Assembly (NCBI RefSeq): GCF_015482585.1
Contig: NZ_CP049742.1
Span: 1,849,277 to 1,913,276 of the forward strand
Direction of reading: 5' to 3'
Length of the DNA: 64,000 nt
From: Mangrovibacillus cuniculi
Lineage (GTDB): Bacteria; Bacillota; Bacilli; Bacillales; R1DC41
Positions 8,766 through 17,965 of the stretch are shown piece after piece. The notes beneath the pieces are model-generated. The model made no database searches. It was not told the origin of the DNA and saw nothing but the letters and a program-made list of their open reading frames with translations. Made by a program: the position numbers and the translations under genes. Each line of letters starts with the position of its first letter. Position 1 is the stretch's first letter.

Positions 8766-10526
8766 TTACTCTTTTGGAAAAGTAACGGTAAAAGTTGTAC
8801 CTTTCCCAACTGTGCTTCTTACCTCAATTTTCCCTTTATGCGCTTCTACAAGATGTTTTACTATCGCAAGTCCAAGTCCTGTCCCGCCTGAATTTCTGCT
8901 TCTAGCTTTATCTACACGATAGAATCTTTCGAAAATACGAGATAACTCTTCTTTTTCCATTCCAATCCCTGAATCACTAACGACCACTTCCATGTTCTTT
9001 CCTAGGTCATTTGCCGTAACTACTACTTGACCTTCTGGTGGAGTATACGTTAATGCATTAGAGACTAGGTTTAAAAATACTTGCTTTAATCGGTGAGTAT
9101 CTCCTTTGATGAAAATATTAGTAGGTGCTTCGACAACTAATTTCACTTGTTTGTCTTCCGCTTTTCCGTTCATTAAAAGCTTAATATCTTCTAACATACC
9201 AGAAACATTTACATCACCTATGTTTATTTGAAAACCTTGTTGTTCCATTTTAGATAAGTCTAATAAATCTTGTATTAAAGATTGAAGCCGTTCACTTTCT
9301 TCCAAGATAATAGATAGGAATTGAGTCAAAGCTTGTTCGTTGTGCATTGCACCATCTAGCAAAGTTTCAGAAAATCCTTTAATAGATGTTATTGGCGTTT
9401 TCAATTCATGCGAAACATTGGCTACAAAGTCTTTTCTCATTTGTTCTAATTTTTTCAATTCAGATATATCATGAAAAACTAATAAAATCCCTTTCCATTC
9501 ATCGTTTGTACCAATAATAGGAGCACCATATACCTCAAAATGCTTGCGCTCTATCCCCATAGATAAATGAATTTGTCTTCTAATCTTTTGTTCTGTCATG
9601 AAAATTTCTTCTACCAATTGAACAACATCTGATTGGTTCATTGCTTCATGATAACGTTTATAGAGGAATTCTGAAGGATCTACTTGAAATATCTCTTTGT
9701 AAGCTCGATTAATCAGGACTATATACCCTCTACTATCAATTAGTACAAGTCCACTTCCCATGTTTTCTACAAGTGTTCCCAGTCGATCCTGGTGCATTTC
9801 CTGCGCTTTTACCATCTCTTGAAGGTTTCTGGCTAGAACGTTAATGGAGGTACTTAGCATTCCTGTTTCATCTAAGTGATTTTCATAAGTTCTAGCACGA
9901 TAGTTTCCCTTCGCTAACTCTATAGCAACTCTTGTAGCAGATTCAATTGGCTTTGTGTATCGGGAGGTAATCCTTGTACCAAGTAGAATGATTACTACTA
10001 AAGCTAACCCCAATGATATCCCTAATATTATCCATATTTGATTATAGATTTTCTTCAACGCGTATATTTTTGTACTTAGGACTAGTATTCCTTCTTCTCC
10101 ATTCATCTCTGTAGAAATATCTCTCCATACATAGAGAAGATCATATCCGCTGTTTACACTTTTTCGATGAGTTTGTGTATTATCTTCATTTGTTAGAATT
10201 TCCTTTATTAACTTTTTGTGATCAACAGATGAACTTGAATCTTCTAACCCACTGTCATATAGCATTGTGCCGTCCGCACGAGCTATGGATATTCGTAAGT
10301 CTAATTTATCGGAAGCACTATCCAGTTTTTGAACATCAATGTTACCTAAACCACCGTCTTCTCTGATTAAATCTGCTAAATAATAACTTTCTTTTTCAAG
10401 ACGATCGTTAAACGTCGTAAAGTAATAACTTTTAAAAAGTTGTCCTAAAAGTACTCCAAGCCCTATTAGAACGACCATAATTAACGTAACAAGGGCGAAT
10501 AGAAGCCTTGTTCGAAATCGAATCAT
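8766..10526 (-). CDS. phoR: Phosphate-starvation sensor histidine kinase PhoR
   Basis: A 586-residue membrane kinase partnering PhoP. Domains in order: membrane helix (about 6-31), an extracytoplasmic sensor of about 130 residues, second membrane helix (about 163-186), HAMP, PAS (about 245-350), HisKA with the phosphorylated His in NVSHELKTPITS, and an HATPase domain with SNALTYTPP, DSGIGM and GTGLGLAIVKHLVEAH. Its start overlaps the phoP stop by 4 bases. Length and architecture match B. subtilis PhoR (about 580). It responds to phosphate limitation through cell-wall metabolism in that relative. Confidence 0.95.
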   Translation of the reverse strand: MIRFRTRLLFALVTLIMVVLIGLGVLLGQLFKSYYFTTFNDRLEKESYYLADLIREDGGLGNIDVQKLDSASDKLDLRISIARADGTMLYDSGLEDSSSSVDHKKLIKEILTNEDNTQTHRKSVNSGYDLLYVWRDISTEMNGEEGILVLSTKIYALKKIYNQIWIILGISLGLALVVIILLGTRITSRYTKPIESATRVAIELAKGNYRARTYENHLDETGMLSTSINVLARNLQEMVKAQEMHQDRLGTLVENMGSGLVLIDSRGYIVLINRAYKEIFQVDPSEFLYKRYHEAMNQSDVVQLVEEIFMTEQKIRRQIHLSMGIERKHFEVYGAPIIGTNDEWKGILLVFHDISELKKLEQMRKDFVANVSHELKTPITSIKGFSETLLDGAMHNEQALTQFLSIILEESERLQSLIQDLLDLSKMEQQGFQINIGDVNVSGMLEDIKLLMNGKAEDKQVKLVVEAPTNIFIKGDTHRLKQVFLNLVSNALTYTPPEGQVVVTANDLGKNMEVVVSDSGIGMEKEELSRIFERFYRVDKARSRNSGGTGLGLAIVKHLVEAHKGKIEVRSTVGKGTTFTVTFPKE

Positions 10527-11239
10527 GACTCTTTTGGCTCCTCAAGTTTGTATCCTAAACCTCTTATCGTTTTGATATATAGTGGCTTTTTCGTGTTTGC
10601 TTCTATCTTTTCACGTAAATGACTTATATGAACATCTACAATTCGGGTATCACCTGCAAAGTCATAGTTCCAAACAGCACTTAAGAGTTGATCTCTTGTT
10701 AGTACTCTTCCTTTGTTTTCTATCAAATACATTAATAGCTCAAACTCTTTCGGTGTTAGCTCAAGGTGTTTAGATGCAAAATATGCTTCATAATGCTCTG
10801 GAAACACTTTAAGTTCTCCAACTTGCATAAAATCAACTTCTTCTTCAACCGTCTCTTTTACAGATATAATTGTCTGAGTTCGTCTTAATATAGCTTTAAC
10901 CCTTGCTACAACTTCTCTCGGGCTAAATGGTTTTGTCATATAATCGTCTGCACCCAATTCTAGGCCAAGAACTTTATCAAATTCGTCATCTTTAGCTGTT
11001 AACATTAAAATCGGAGTATTTATTTTTTGTTGGCGCAACTGTTTACATACTTCTATCCCATCAAGTTTAGGAAGCATTAAATCTAGCACAATTAAATCTG
11101 GTTCTAAGGAAAGTGCTTTTTCTCTTCCTTCTTCTCCATCTTCAGCTGTAAATACTTCATAACCAGCTTGCTCTAAATTATATTGAAGTAATGTTGCAAT
11201 AGACGGTTCATCGTCAACTACTAATATTCTTTTACTCAT
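10523..11239 (-). CDS. phoP: Phosphate response regulator PhoP
   Basis: An OmpR-type response regulator of 238 residues. The start at 11239 is chosen for its GGAGG SD and agreement with the family N-terminus MSKRILVVDDE. Receiver domain: acidic pair DDE, phospho-acceptor Asp in LIVLDLMLPK, TAKDDEFD and the Lys in YMTKPFSP. The winged helix (about 145-236) carries LTPKEFELLMYL and TRIVDVHISHLREK. It activates or represses the Pho regulon (phosphate uptake, teichuronic acid synthesis in relatives). First gene of phoPR. Confidence 0.96.
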   Translation of the reverse strand: MSKRILVVDDEPSIATLLQYNLEQAGYEVFTAEDGEEGREKALSLEPDLIVLDLMLPKLDGIEVCKQLRQQKINTPILMLTAKDDEFDKVLGLELGADDYMTKPFSPREVVARVKAILRRTQTIISVKETVEEEVDFMQVGELKVFPEHYEAYFASKHLELTPKEFELLMYLIENKGRVLTRDQLLSAVWNYDFAGDTRIVDVHISHLREKIEANTKKPLYIKTIRGLGYKLEEPKES

Positions 11240-11327
11240 GTTAACCTCCGATATGTACAAATGGATTTACGTTCATGTTTAAGATAAACAAAGTGGAAAT
11301 AGTTGTCCAGTTTAAGTTACTGCTTCT

Positions 11328-11333
11328 ATTATA
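11328..11333 (-). promoter_or_regulatory. Candidate phoP -10 box
   Basis: A perfect TATAAT on the minus strand about 90 bases upstream of the phoP start. The best -35 at 18 bases (TGTGAA) is weak. The 302-base gap 11240-11541 otherwise holds repeat copy C and a terminator. Confidence 0.35.
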
Positions 11334-11411
11334 CTTTTTTTCGTTAAATAATTCACATGCAATTCATCAATTAGATTTCCGTCCTGAATATCGGCGCCAT
11401 TATTAACTTAT

Positions 11412-11480
11412 GGAGATTCCTCTAAGTACAAGTCACATAATGTGGCAACAATGAATTGTTACTTATCACGTAGCAAAAAA
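11412..11480 (-). repeat. Terminator-associated repeat (copy C)
   Basis: A diverged copy: it starts GGAGATTCCTCTAAGTACA, has the inner hairpin in altered form and the end hairpin TTGTTAC/GTAGCAA (one G-T pair). It begins at the T-tract of the terminator of the MaoC-like gene. Confidence 0.75.
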
Positions 11481-11514
11481 GCGCATGAATTCAATTACCT
11501 GAATCCACTGCGCT
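11479..11514 (-). terminator. Terminator of MaoC-like gene
   Basis: On the minus strand AGCGCA...TGCGCT with the inner pairing ATTC/GAAT, then six T. It lies about 27 bases after the stop at 11542. Confidence 0.7.
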
Positions 11515-11541
11515 GATTAAACTATCACTAATATGTATTTG

Positions 11542-12015
11542 TTAAAAATTATCTAGGGCCGTACCAGTAAACTGTTTCACAGGGACTGGTGGGATCACAA
11601 CAAATTCTCCATGAAGGATTTGATCTCCGCCTTGATTATTTGCATGAACTTGAATAATCACTTTCTTTGTAGAGTCTATCTTTTCTTTTACTTCAAAATG
11701 ATATTGTATCGTTTCATAGTGATAAACTGGTTTCACAAAAGTGATTTGTTGTTCCGTTAGATGTGATCCTGGTCCAGGTAAATATTTTGAGATTGCAGAA
11801 GTAATAATACCTGTAAGCATAATTGATGGAACGATTGGTTTACCGAAGTCTGTTTGCGAAGCATAATCATGCTGGATGTATAATGGATTTGAATCATTTG
11901 TAAGGCCAAGGTACAACAGAAGATCTTTATCTTCTATTTTTTCTGTTAACTGAAGCTTTTCCCCAACTTGTATTTCAGAAAATTTCCTTCCAAGCTTTCG
12001 CTTTTTCCCTAACAT
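11542..12015 (-). CDS. MaoC-like (R)-specific enoyl-CoA hydratase family protein
   Basis: A 157-residue single hot-dog domain protein. The segment TNDSNPLYIQHDYA followed by FGKPIVPSIM carries the Asp and His of the hydratase-2 active site seen in PhaJ/MaoC proteins. This suggests hydration of a trans-2-enoyl-CoA, but the substrate cannot be read from the sequence. SD GGGGGTG lies 8 bases before the ATG. It stands between phoP and mdh with its own terminator. B. subtilis has no gene here as far as I recall, so it may be a lineage-specific insertion in the block. Confidence 0.78.
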   Translation of the reverse strand: MLGKKRKLGRKFSEIQVGEKLQLTEKIEDKDLLLYLGLTNDSNPLYIQHDYASQTDFGKPIVPSIMLTGIITSAISKYLPGPGSHLTEQQITFVKPVYHYETIQYHFEVKEKIDSTKKVIIQVHANNQGGDQILHGEFVVIPPVPVKQFTGTALDNF

Positions 12016-12099
12016 CTTGACAACACCCCCACTATAATTGTAAACGTTTTCTTTTTGGATTTCAAAGTAAAGATCGATTAACTACATCTAGATATAAAA

Positions 12100-12129
12100 A
12101 AAGGTGCACGTATCAATCTATGCACCTTT
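12100..12129 (-). terminator. Terminator of mdh
   Basis: Arms AAAGGTGCA/TGCACCTTT with a T-run on the minus strand, 15 bases after the mdh stop. Confidence 0.85.
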
Positions 12130-12144
12130 CCTAAACAGCTTACT

Positions 12145-13083
12145 TTATGCTAATACCGTCATTACTTGCTTAACGGCATCTGCAGACTTTTGAAGAGCTG
12201 CCTTTTCATCTTCTGTTAAGTCTAATTCAATGATTTGCTCTAAGCCGTTACCACCTAGAATGGTTGGTACTCCTAAGTAAATACCATCAAATCCATACTC
12301 TCCTTCAAGGAAAGCTATTGTTGGTAGAACTCGACGTTGGTCTTTCAAAATTCCTTCTGCCATCTCCACTAATGAAGCAGCTGGAGCATAATAAGCAGAT
12401 CCATTTCCTAAAAGATTTACAATCTCTCCGCCACCTTTACGTGTACGTTCCACAATAGCATCTAGGCGGTCTTTCGGGATAAGTGTTTCTAAAGGTATTC
12501 CACCTGCGTAAGAATAACGGACAAGTGGTACCATTTCATCACCATGTCCACCAAGAACAAATCCTGTCACGTCTTTAACAGAAAGGTTTAATTCTTGTGC
12601 AACGAAAGTACGGAATCGTGCTGTATCAAGAACTCCTGATTGACCAATTACTCTTTCTTTCGGTAATCCAGATTCCTTAAACACTGTGTACGTCATAGCA
12701 TCAACAGGATTTGTCAGAACAATGATGATAGTGTTAGGAGAATATTTCACAATTTCTTGTGTAACACTCTTCATGATTTTTTGATTTGTTTGGACTAAAT
12801 CGTCACGGCTCATACCAGGTTTACGCGCGATACCAGCTGTAATGATAACAATGTCAGAGTCTTTTGTATCTGCGTAGTCAGATGTACCGATAATAGATGC
12901 GTCGAACCCTTGTACGGGACTAGCTTCTAACATATCTAATGCTTTCCCCTTTGTAGGGTTTTCTAGTTGTGGAATATCCACTAATACCACATCAGATAAT
13001 TCTTTTTGGGCTAATAAAAATGCCGTAGTCGCTCCAGTAAAACCTGCTCCAATAACAGAAACCTTTTTACGTTTATTCGCCAT
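12145..13083 (-). CDS. mdh: Malate dehydrogenase
   Basis: Oxidises malate to oxaloacetate with NAD in the TCA cycle. The ATG at 13083 gives 312 residues, the family length, and lies 8 bases from GGGAGG; the alternative ATG two codons earlier is too close to the SD. Rossmann motif [15 protein letters not shown], acidic NAD-selecting residue in DVVLVDIPQ, substrate arginines in [11 protein letters not shown], and the catalytic His in [11 protein letters not shown] are present. Unlike B. subtilis, where citZ-icd-mdh are tightly clustered, a terminator-bearing insertion separates it from icd. Confidence 0.96.
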   Translation of the reverse strand: MANKRKKVSVIGAGFTGATTAFLLAQKELSDVVLVDIPQLENPTKGKALDMLEASPVQGFDASIIGTSDYADTKDSDIVIITAGIARKPGMSRDDLVQTNQKIMKSVTQEIVKYSPNTIIIVLTNPVDAMTYTVFKESGLPKERVIGQSGVLDTARFRTFVAQELNLSVKDVTGFVLGGHGDEMVPLVRYSYAGGIPLETLIPKDRLDAIVERTRKGGGEIVNLLGNGSAYYAPAASLVEMAEGILKDQRRVLPTIAFLEGEYGFDGIYLGVPTILGGNGLEQIIELDLTEDEKAALQKSADAVKQVMTVLA

Positions 13084-13105
13084 TTGCATTTCCTCCCTTT
13101 AGTAA

Positions 13106-13244
13106 GAGGCTGGGACAAAACCAAAAGAGATTGCAATTTATCTGCAAAACTATTATTTTTTCTCCTTGGTTCACTTCCTAACTTATAAAAACAGGTGCGT
13201 CTTTTAGAAAGAATGCACCTGTTTTGTATGTTCGTACCAGCCTC
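13106..13244 (-). repeat. Nested inverted element GAGGCTGG...CCAGCCTC between icd and mdh
   Basis: The outer ends GAGGCTGGGACAAAAC and GTTTTGTATG...CCAGCCTC are largely complementary and enclose about 125 bases that include the icd terminator hairpin. GAGGCTGGGAC ends are a familiar repeat/terminator motif in Bacilli. No clear mdh promoter was found inside it. Confidence 0.6.
13188..13225 (-). terminator. Terminator of icd
   Basis: Arms AAAACAGGTGC/GCACCTGTTTT around a loop, bidirectional in appearance, about 30 bases after the icd stop. Confidence 0.8.
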
Positions 13245-13255
13245 TAAATTATTTC

Positions 13256-14524
13256 TTATAGGTTTTCAATTAATGCTGTTCCGAACTCTGAACATTTAAC
13301 TTCTGTTGCTCCGTCCATTAGACGTGCGAAGTCGTACGTTACAACTTTAGAAGCAATTGTTTTTTCCATTGAAGCAGTGATTAAGTTAGCCGCTTCGTTC
13401 CAACCCAGGTGCTCAAGTAATAGAACGCCAGATAGAATAACGGATGAAGGGTTTACTTTATCTTGTCCTGCATACTTAGGAGCTGTTCCGTGCGTTGCTT
13501 CGAAAATTGCATGACCAGTTTCGTAGTTGATGTTTGCACCTGGTGCAATTCCAATTCCACCTACTTGAGCAGCAAGAGCGTCAGAGATATAATCTCCATT
13601 TAAGTTCATTGTTGCTACTACATCAAACTCACGAGGGCGAGTTAAAATTTGTTGTAAGAAGATATCTGCAATAGAATCTTTTACAATAATCTTTCCTGCT
13701 GCTTCCGCTTCTGCTTGAGCAGTGTTTGCAGCGTCAGTACCTTGTTCTTCCTTAATACGGTCATACTGAGCCCAAGTAAATACTTGATCTCCGAATTCTT
13801 TTTCTGCTAATTCATAACCCCAGTTTTTAAATGCACCTTCTGTAAATTTCATAATGTTACCTTTATGAACTAATGTTACAGATTTGCGACCTTCTTTAAT
13901 TGCATAGTTAATAGCAGCACGAACTAAACGGCTAGTTCCTTCTTCAGAAACTGGCTTGATTCCAATACCTGAAGTTTCTGGGAAACGAATTTTCTTCACT
14001 CCCATTTCTTCTTGTAAGAAGCTGATAAGCTTAGCTACTTCTTCGCTACCTTTTGCATACTCAATTCCAGCATAAATATCTTCTGTGTTCTCACGGAAGA
14101 TTACCATGTCTGTATCTTCTGGGCGTTTAATCGGAGAAGGAACACCTTGGAAATAACGAACTGGGCGAAGACATGTAAATAAATCTAATTCTTGACGTAA
14201 AGCAACGTTAAGAGAACGAATACCACCACCAACTGGAGTAGTTAGAGGTCCTTTTATAGCGATAAAGTATTCACGAACAGCATCTAACGTAGCTTCTGGT
14301 AACCACTCACCAGTTTGGTTAAACGCTTTTTCACCTGCTAATACTTCTTTCCATTCAATTTTACGCTCACCATCGTATGCTTTTTCTACCGCTGCATCTA
14401 ATACGCGTTGAGATGCTGCCCAAATATCTGGACCAATACCGTCTCCCTCGATAAAAGGAACGATAGGATTGTTAGGAACGTTTAGTACACCATTTGATAC
14501 GGAAATTTTTTCTGCTTGCGTCAT
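13256..14524 (-). CDS. icd: NADP-dependent isocitrate dehydrogenase
   Basis: Converts isocitrate to 2-oxoglutarate and CO2 with NADP. The start at 14524 (SD GGAGG, 8 bases) gives 422 residues, as in B. subtilis Icd (423). The phosphorylation-loop/substrate segment [18 protein letters not shown], the arginine-rich CLRPVRYF, the metal-binding region [14 protein letters not shown] and the NADP-binding HGTAPKYAG are all present. It follows citZ by 97 bases without an obvious terminator, so citZ-icd read-through is likely. Confidence 0.97.
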   Translation of the reverse strand: MTQAEKISVSNGVLNVPNNPIVPFIEGDGIGPDIWAASQRVLDAAVEKAYDGERKIEWKEVLAGEKAFNQTGEWLPEATLDAVREYFIAIKGPLTTPVGGGIRSLNVALRQELDLFTCLRPVRYFQGVPSPIKRPEDTDMVIFRENTEDIYAGIEYAKGSEEVAKLISFLQEEMGVKKIRFPETSGIGIKPVSEEGTSRLVRAAINYAIKEGRKSVTLVHKGNIMKFTEGAFKNWGYELAEKEFGDQVFTWAQYDRIKEEQGTDAANTAQAEAEAAGKIIVKDSIADIFLQQILTRPREFDVVATMNLNGDYISDALAAQVGGIGIAPGANINYETGHAIFEATHGTAPKYAGQDKVNPSSVILSGVLLLEHLGWNEAANLITASMEKTIASKVVTYDFARLMDGATEVKCSEFGTALIENL

Positions 14525-14621
14525 AAAAAGGCCTCCTTGAATATGTAAATGAAAGGGGAACATAAAATTCCCCTCTTTTCTTTAGCTTATCTCACAAACT
14601 TAAAACTTGTAAACTATCAGC

Positions 14622-15737
14622 TTAACGTTCTTGAATTGGAACGAATGTCTGAATACCTGGTCCATTGTAGTCTGCACGAGGACGAATTAGACGATTATTA
14701 TCATATTGCTCCAAGATGTGTGCTAACCATCCAGACACTCGGCTTACTGCGAAGATTGGTGTAAATAGATCGTGATCAATACCTAGGCTGTGATATACAG
14801 AAGCTGAGTAGAAGTCCACATTTGGTGGAAGTTTTTTCTCTGCTGTAAAGATTTCTTCAATCTTCACTGACATCTCATACCAATGCGGCTCACCAGTTAG
14901 GCTTGTCAATTTTTCTGACATAGCTCTTAGATGTTTTGCACGTGGATCACCTTTACGATATACACGATGACCGAAGCCCATTATTTTTTCTTTGTTTGCT
15001 AATTTCTCACGAATGTAAGGCTCTACATTTTCTAGAGAACCAATTTCAGAAAGCATCTTCATTACTTGCTCATTTGCTCCACCGTGTAATGGACCTTTTA
15101 GAGCTCCAATTGCGGAAGTAACACCCGAGTAGACATCTGATAGAGTAGCAACACAAACACGCGCAGTGAAGGTAGATGCATTTAATTCATGATCGGCATG
15201 AAGTACTAATGCTTTATCAAATGCTTCTACAGCAATTGCTTCAGGTTCTTTACCTGTTAACATGTATAAGAAGTTGGCAGCAAAACCTAATTCTGGTTTA
15301 GGTGCTACAGGCTCTAATCCTTTACGGATACGAGCAAATGCCGTAACTAAAGTTGGCAGTTTCGCTTGTAAACGAATTGCTTTTCGTACATTTGCATTTT
15401 TCTCCATTACGTCCGCTTCTTCATCATATAGTCCAAGTAAAGAAACTGCCGTACGTAACGCAGCCATCGGATGAACATCATTAATAGGATACGTTCTAAA
15501 ATGTTGAATTACTTGTTCAGGTAAGGATGCATTAGAAGCTAATTCTTTTTTAAATGCCTCAAGTTGTTCTAAGGTAGGAAGTGTACGATTCCATAATAAA
15601 TAAATGACTTCCTCAAAAGAAGCATTTTCTGTTAATGTGTCGATGTCATACCCTACATATGTAAGAGTATCATCAATAATGGAACTGATTGACGAAGTAG
15701 TTGCTACAATCCCTTCTAAACCTCTTGTTGCTGTCAT
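14622..15737 (-). CDS. citZ: Citrate synthase (CitZ type)
   Basis: Condenses acetyl-CoA and oxaloacetate, the entry step of the TCA cycle. The 371-residue protein has catalytic His in DHELNASTFTAR and GFGHRVYR and catalytic Asp in NVDFYSASVY, the standard short Gram-positive type II form. SD AAAGGAGAGG precedes the ATG. The upstream region carries a good sigma-A-type promoter flanked by two cre sites, indicating CcpA repression as is known for B. subtilis citZ. It heads citZ-icd. Confidence 0.97.
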   Translation of the reverse strand: MTATRGLEGIVATTSSISSIIDDTLTYVGYDIDTLTENASFEEVIYLLWNRTLPTLEQLEAFKKELASNASLPEQVIQHFRTYPINDVHPMAALRTAVSLLGLYDEEADVMEKNANVRKAIRLQAKLPTLVTAFARIRKGLEPVAPKPELGFAANFLYMLTGKEPEAIAVEAFDKALVLHADHELNASTFTARVCVATLSDVYSGVTSAIGALKGPLHGGANEQVMKMLSEIGSLENVEPYIREKLANKEKIMGFGHRVYRKGDPRAKHLRAMSEKLTSLTGEPHWYEMSVKIEEIFTAEKKLPPNVDFYSASVYHSLGIDHDLFTPIFAVSRVSGWLAHILEQYDNNRLIRPRADYNGPGIQTFVPIQER

Positions 15738-15889
15738 AAAAAACCTCTCCTTTACCGCTAAATTTCCCCAAGTTTTGATGGACTAGCTAAATTTTATTAA
15801 CTAACTCCACTTTCTTACATTCCCCACTTGATCTAACAAAAATCATCTAACTGACCGAACGCTCGCTCAGTTTAGCAAAGCACTATTAT

Positions 15890-15903
15890 TGAAAGCGTTA
15901 CCA
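15890..15903. promoter_or_regulatory. cre site (CcpA operator) at the citZ start point
   Basis: TGAAAGCGTTACCA matches TGWAARCGYTWNCW at all 14 positions. It covers the predicted transcription start of the promoter at 15910-15938, a position where bound CcpA would block transcription. Confidence 0.75.
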
Positions 15904-15909
15904 CCACTA

Positions 15910-15938
15910 ATGATAAATAATAGCGAACCATCTTTCAA
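15910..15938 (-). promoter_or_regulatory. Predicted citZ promoter
   Basis: On the minus strand TTGAAA (15933-15938), 17 bases, TATCAT (15910-15915), about 170 bases before the citZ ATG. The 15738-16159 gap between citZ and ytvI holds nothing else clear. Confidence 0.6.
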
Positions 15939-15953
15939 GGGATACGCTTACAT
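15938..15953. promoter_or_regulatory. Second, weaker cre-like site touching the citZ -35
   Basis: AGGGATACGCTTACAT matches the 16-base B. subtilis cre consensus with two mismatches and abuts the -35 box. Confidence 0.4.
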
Positions 15954-16159
15954 TTCCTATTATAAACAATTATCAGATTTTTGTGAATGAAAACACACAA
16001 ATTATTCACAATAAATTTTCGCGCAATAAGAATTGTCTCTCTACTTAACTTCGACAATAACTATCATTTTACGCATTGCATGTCGTAATTCTTCTAGAGG
16101 AATCAGCGCTTTTACGTGGAATGTTTTTGATATAGTTCGTGTTTGGAAGGTGGAATTAA

Positions 16160-17281
16160 ATGAATACAGTTGTTCTACAACGCCTTGGTAGATTAATTCT
16201 TGTTGTAGGGGGATTCCTACTACTCTTATATCTATTCTTTTGGAGCGCAAAACTTGCATATCCTTTTTATATCGCACTAGGAATAGCGTTTTTGGTAAAT
16301 CCTGTCGTGACATACTTACAAGAAAAACAAAAACTACCGAGAACGTTATCTGTCATAGTAGTTCTTTGCTTTTTAGGTTTTTCACTTATTGGGATACTAT
16401 TTTTTCTTATAACTGAAATTGTAGAAGGTGCAAATGTTCTTTCTCATATGGTACCTGTCCATATAGAGACACTCGTAAATTCTATAGAAGATTGGATTAT
16501 GAACACCGTCATACCCTTTTTCAAACAAATGTTTAATCAAATTAACGTTTTATCTGCTACTGATGACCAATCTCTCAATGACCAACTAAGAAATTTAAGC
16601 AACCAGGTAATTGCTCAAGCAAGCCAATTCACTCAAGGTTTCTTGCAAAAATTACCTAGTCTATTTGCTTGGATCCCTAATGTGGCTACCGTTTTTATCT
16701 TCGCCATACTTGCTACTTTTTTTATTAGTAAAGATTGGTACACTTACTCAAGAAAAGTACATAGATGGATACCTGTAAAGGCGAAAAGTGGAACGATGCA
16801 AGTAGTGACAGATTTGAGGAAAGCGTTTTTCGGTTTCATCCGTGCTCAATTAACATTGGTTTCGATTACTGGTTTTATCGTGTTGGTAGGCCTACTAATT
16901 CTAAGGGTGGAGTACGTCTTTACAATCGCTCTAATTAGTGCAATTGTTGATATTTTACCTTATTTAGGAACTGGAATTTTATTCGTTCCTTGGATTATCT
17001 ACTCATTTATTATGGGAAACATCTCACTGGGGATAGGGTTATCTGTTTTATATGTAATTATTGTTGTTCAAAGACAAATTATGGAGCCTAAGATATTATC
17101 TTCTAGTATTGGCCTTGATCCATTAGCAACATTAATTGCTGTCTTTGTCGGTTTTCAATTGTTTGGTTTTTTGGGTCTTGTAGCTGGGCCTGTTGTATTA
17201 GTCCTATTTAGTTCTTTAAGGAGAGCAAATGTTTTTGGAAATGTATGGAGCTACATCTATCATGGTTCTAATATTAGGTGA
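16160..17281 (+). CDS. ytvI: AI-2E-family transporter, sporulation integral membrane protein YtvI
   Basis: A 373-residue polytopic protein with about eight membrane helices in the pattern of the AI-2E/UPF0118 family: an N-terminal helix pair, a soluble region (about 85-165) and a C-terminal bundle with the family-typical IVDILPYLGTGILFVPW and GLDPLATLIAVFVGFQLFG. YtvI is known in Bacillus as a sporulation membrane protein; no substrate is shown here. SD GGAAGGTGG precedes the ATG. It is the only plus-strand gene between citZ and fxsA, divergent from citZ and convergent with fxsA. Confidence 0.85.
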   Translation: MNTVVLQRLGRLILVVGGFLLLLYLFFWSAKLAYPFYIALGIAFLVNPVVTYLQEKQKLPRTLSVIVVLCFLGFSLIGILFFLITEIVEGANVLSHMVPVHIETLVNSIEDWIMNTVIPFFKQMFNQINVLSATDDQSLNDQLRNLSNQVIAQASQFTQGFLQKLPSLFAWIPNVATVFIFAILATFFISKDWYTYSRKVHRWIPVKAKSGTMQVVTDLRKAFFGFIRAQLTLVSITGFIVLVGLLILRVEYVFTIALISAIVDILPYLGTGILFVPWIIYSFIMGNISLGIGLSVLYVIIVVQRQIMEPKILSSSIGLDPLATLIAVFVGFQLFGFLGLVAGPVVLVLFSSLRRANVFGNVWSYIYHGSNIR

Positions 17282-17287
17282 TAGTAT

Positions 17288-17355
17288 GGGACTCTTCTAA
17301 GAGTAAGCCACACCACGTGGCTAACGATGAGTTGTTACTGGTAACGCCACAAAAA
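17288..17355 (-). repeat. Terminator-associated repeat (copy D)
   Basis: Outer stem ACTCTTC/GATGAGT (one mismatch), inner hairpin GCCAC-ACCAC-GTGGC, and an end hairpin altered to GTTAC-TG-GTAAC. It starts at the T-tract of the fxsA terminator and ends 7 bases from the convergent ytvI stop. Confidence 0.82.
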
Positions 17356-17381
17356 GGTGGTGACGCAAATGCGTCACCACC
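17356..17381 (-). terminator. Terminator overlapping the end of fxsA
   Basis: Near-perfect arms GGTGGTGACGC/GCGTCACCACC with T-run TTTTTG on the minus strand. The 5' arm contains the last codons and the TGA stop of fxsA. Confidence 0.85.
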
Positions 17382-17775
17382 TTTTATTTCCATTTATAAT
17401 AATCGTGTTTCCATTTTGCATTCTATTTCTAAAAAAAGTGTATATTGGCTTCTTTAATGTTTTCCTTGTTACTGGTAACAATAAATAAAACCCTATGAAG
17501 TCTGTGATAAATCCAGGAGTTAATAGAAGTACTCCACCTACTAATACACATAAACCATCTACTATATAGTCAGCAGGTTGTTGTCCAGAAGCAATTGATT
17601 GTTGCAAGGCTATCCATGTTTTTTTACCTTGTTGTTTGGCCAAGTAAGCACCCAATACTCCGGTAGCAATAATTAGTAAAATGGTATTCATAACGCCAAT
17701 GTTTGTCCCCGCTAGTAATAACACCCAAATTTCCAATGCAGGAATAATAATTAAAAATGGTAGTAAATATCTCAT
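17374..17775 (-). CDS. fxsA: FxsA family membrane protein
   Basis: A 133-residue protein with three to four membrane helices (about 3-19, 25-43, 70-98) matching the FxsA family: LLPFLIIIPALEIWVLLLAG at the N-terminus and the VLVGGVLLLTPGFITDFIGF signature. FxsA overexpression lets E. coli exclude phage T7 from some F-plasmid strains; its native role is unknown. SD AAAGGAG lies upstream. The last codons and stop lie inside the terminator hairpin. Same neighbourhood as ytzA/fxsA near pyk in B. subtilis. Confidence 0.9.
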   Translation of the reverse strand: MRYLLPFLIIIPALEIWVLLLAGTNIGVMNTILLIIATGVLGAYLAKQQGKKTWIALQQSIASGQQPADYIVDGLCVLVGGVLLLTPGFITDFIGFYLLLPVTRKTLKKPIYTFFRNRMQNGNTIIINGNKRW

Positions 17776-17862
17776 TTATACAACTCCTTTAAGGAATCCT
17801 ACTACTATTGTACCTAATTTATGAGCTAATTAAAAGAAAACAGAACAATGCTAGGAAAATAC

Positions 17863-17894
17863 AAAAGGTACATTCGTTTTGGAATGTACCTTTT
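17863..17894 (-). terminator. Terminator of pfkA-pyk
   Basis: Arms AAAAGGTACATT/AATGTACCTTTT around cgttttgg, about 70 bases after the pyk stop. The arm sequence is almost the same as that of the terminator after nrnA (29634). Confidence 0.8.
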
Positions 17895-17965
17895 GGGTAT
17901 TATCTTTATAGTTTATTTAAATCTTGATACTGCACAATTAACACTTTTAATAAATAGATTATTAA

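Noticed and set aside
15961-16020. Possible CcpC box (ATAA...TTAT) upstream of citZ
   Set aside because: ATAAACAATTAT has a 4-base instead of the known 7-base spacer and lies too far upstream to claim.
16041-16313. Minus-strand frame of 90 codons over the ytvI start
   Set aside because: Antisense to the clear ytvI gene and no SD or recognisable product.
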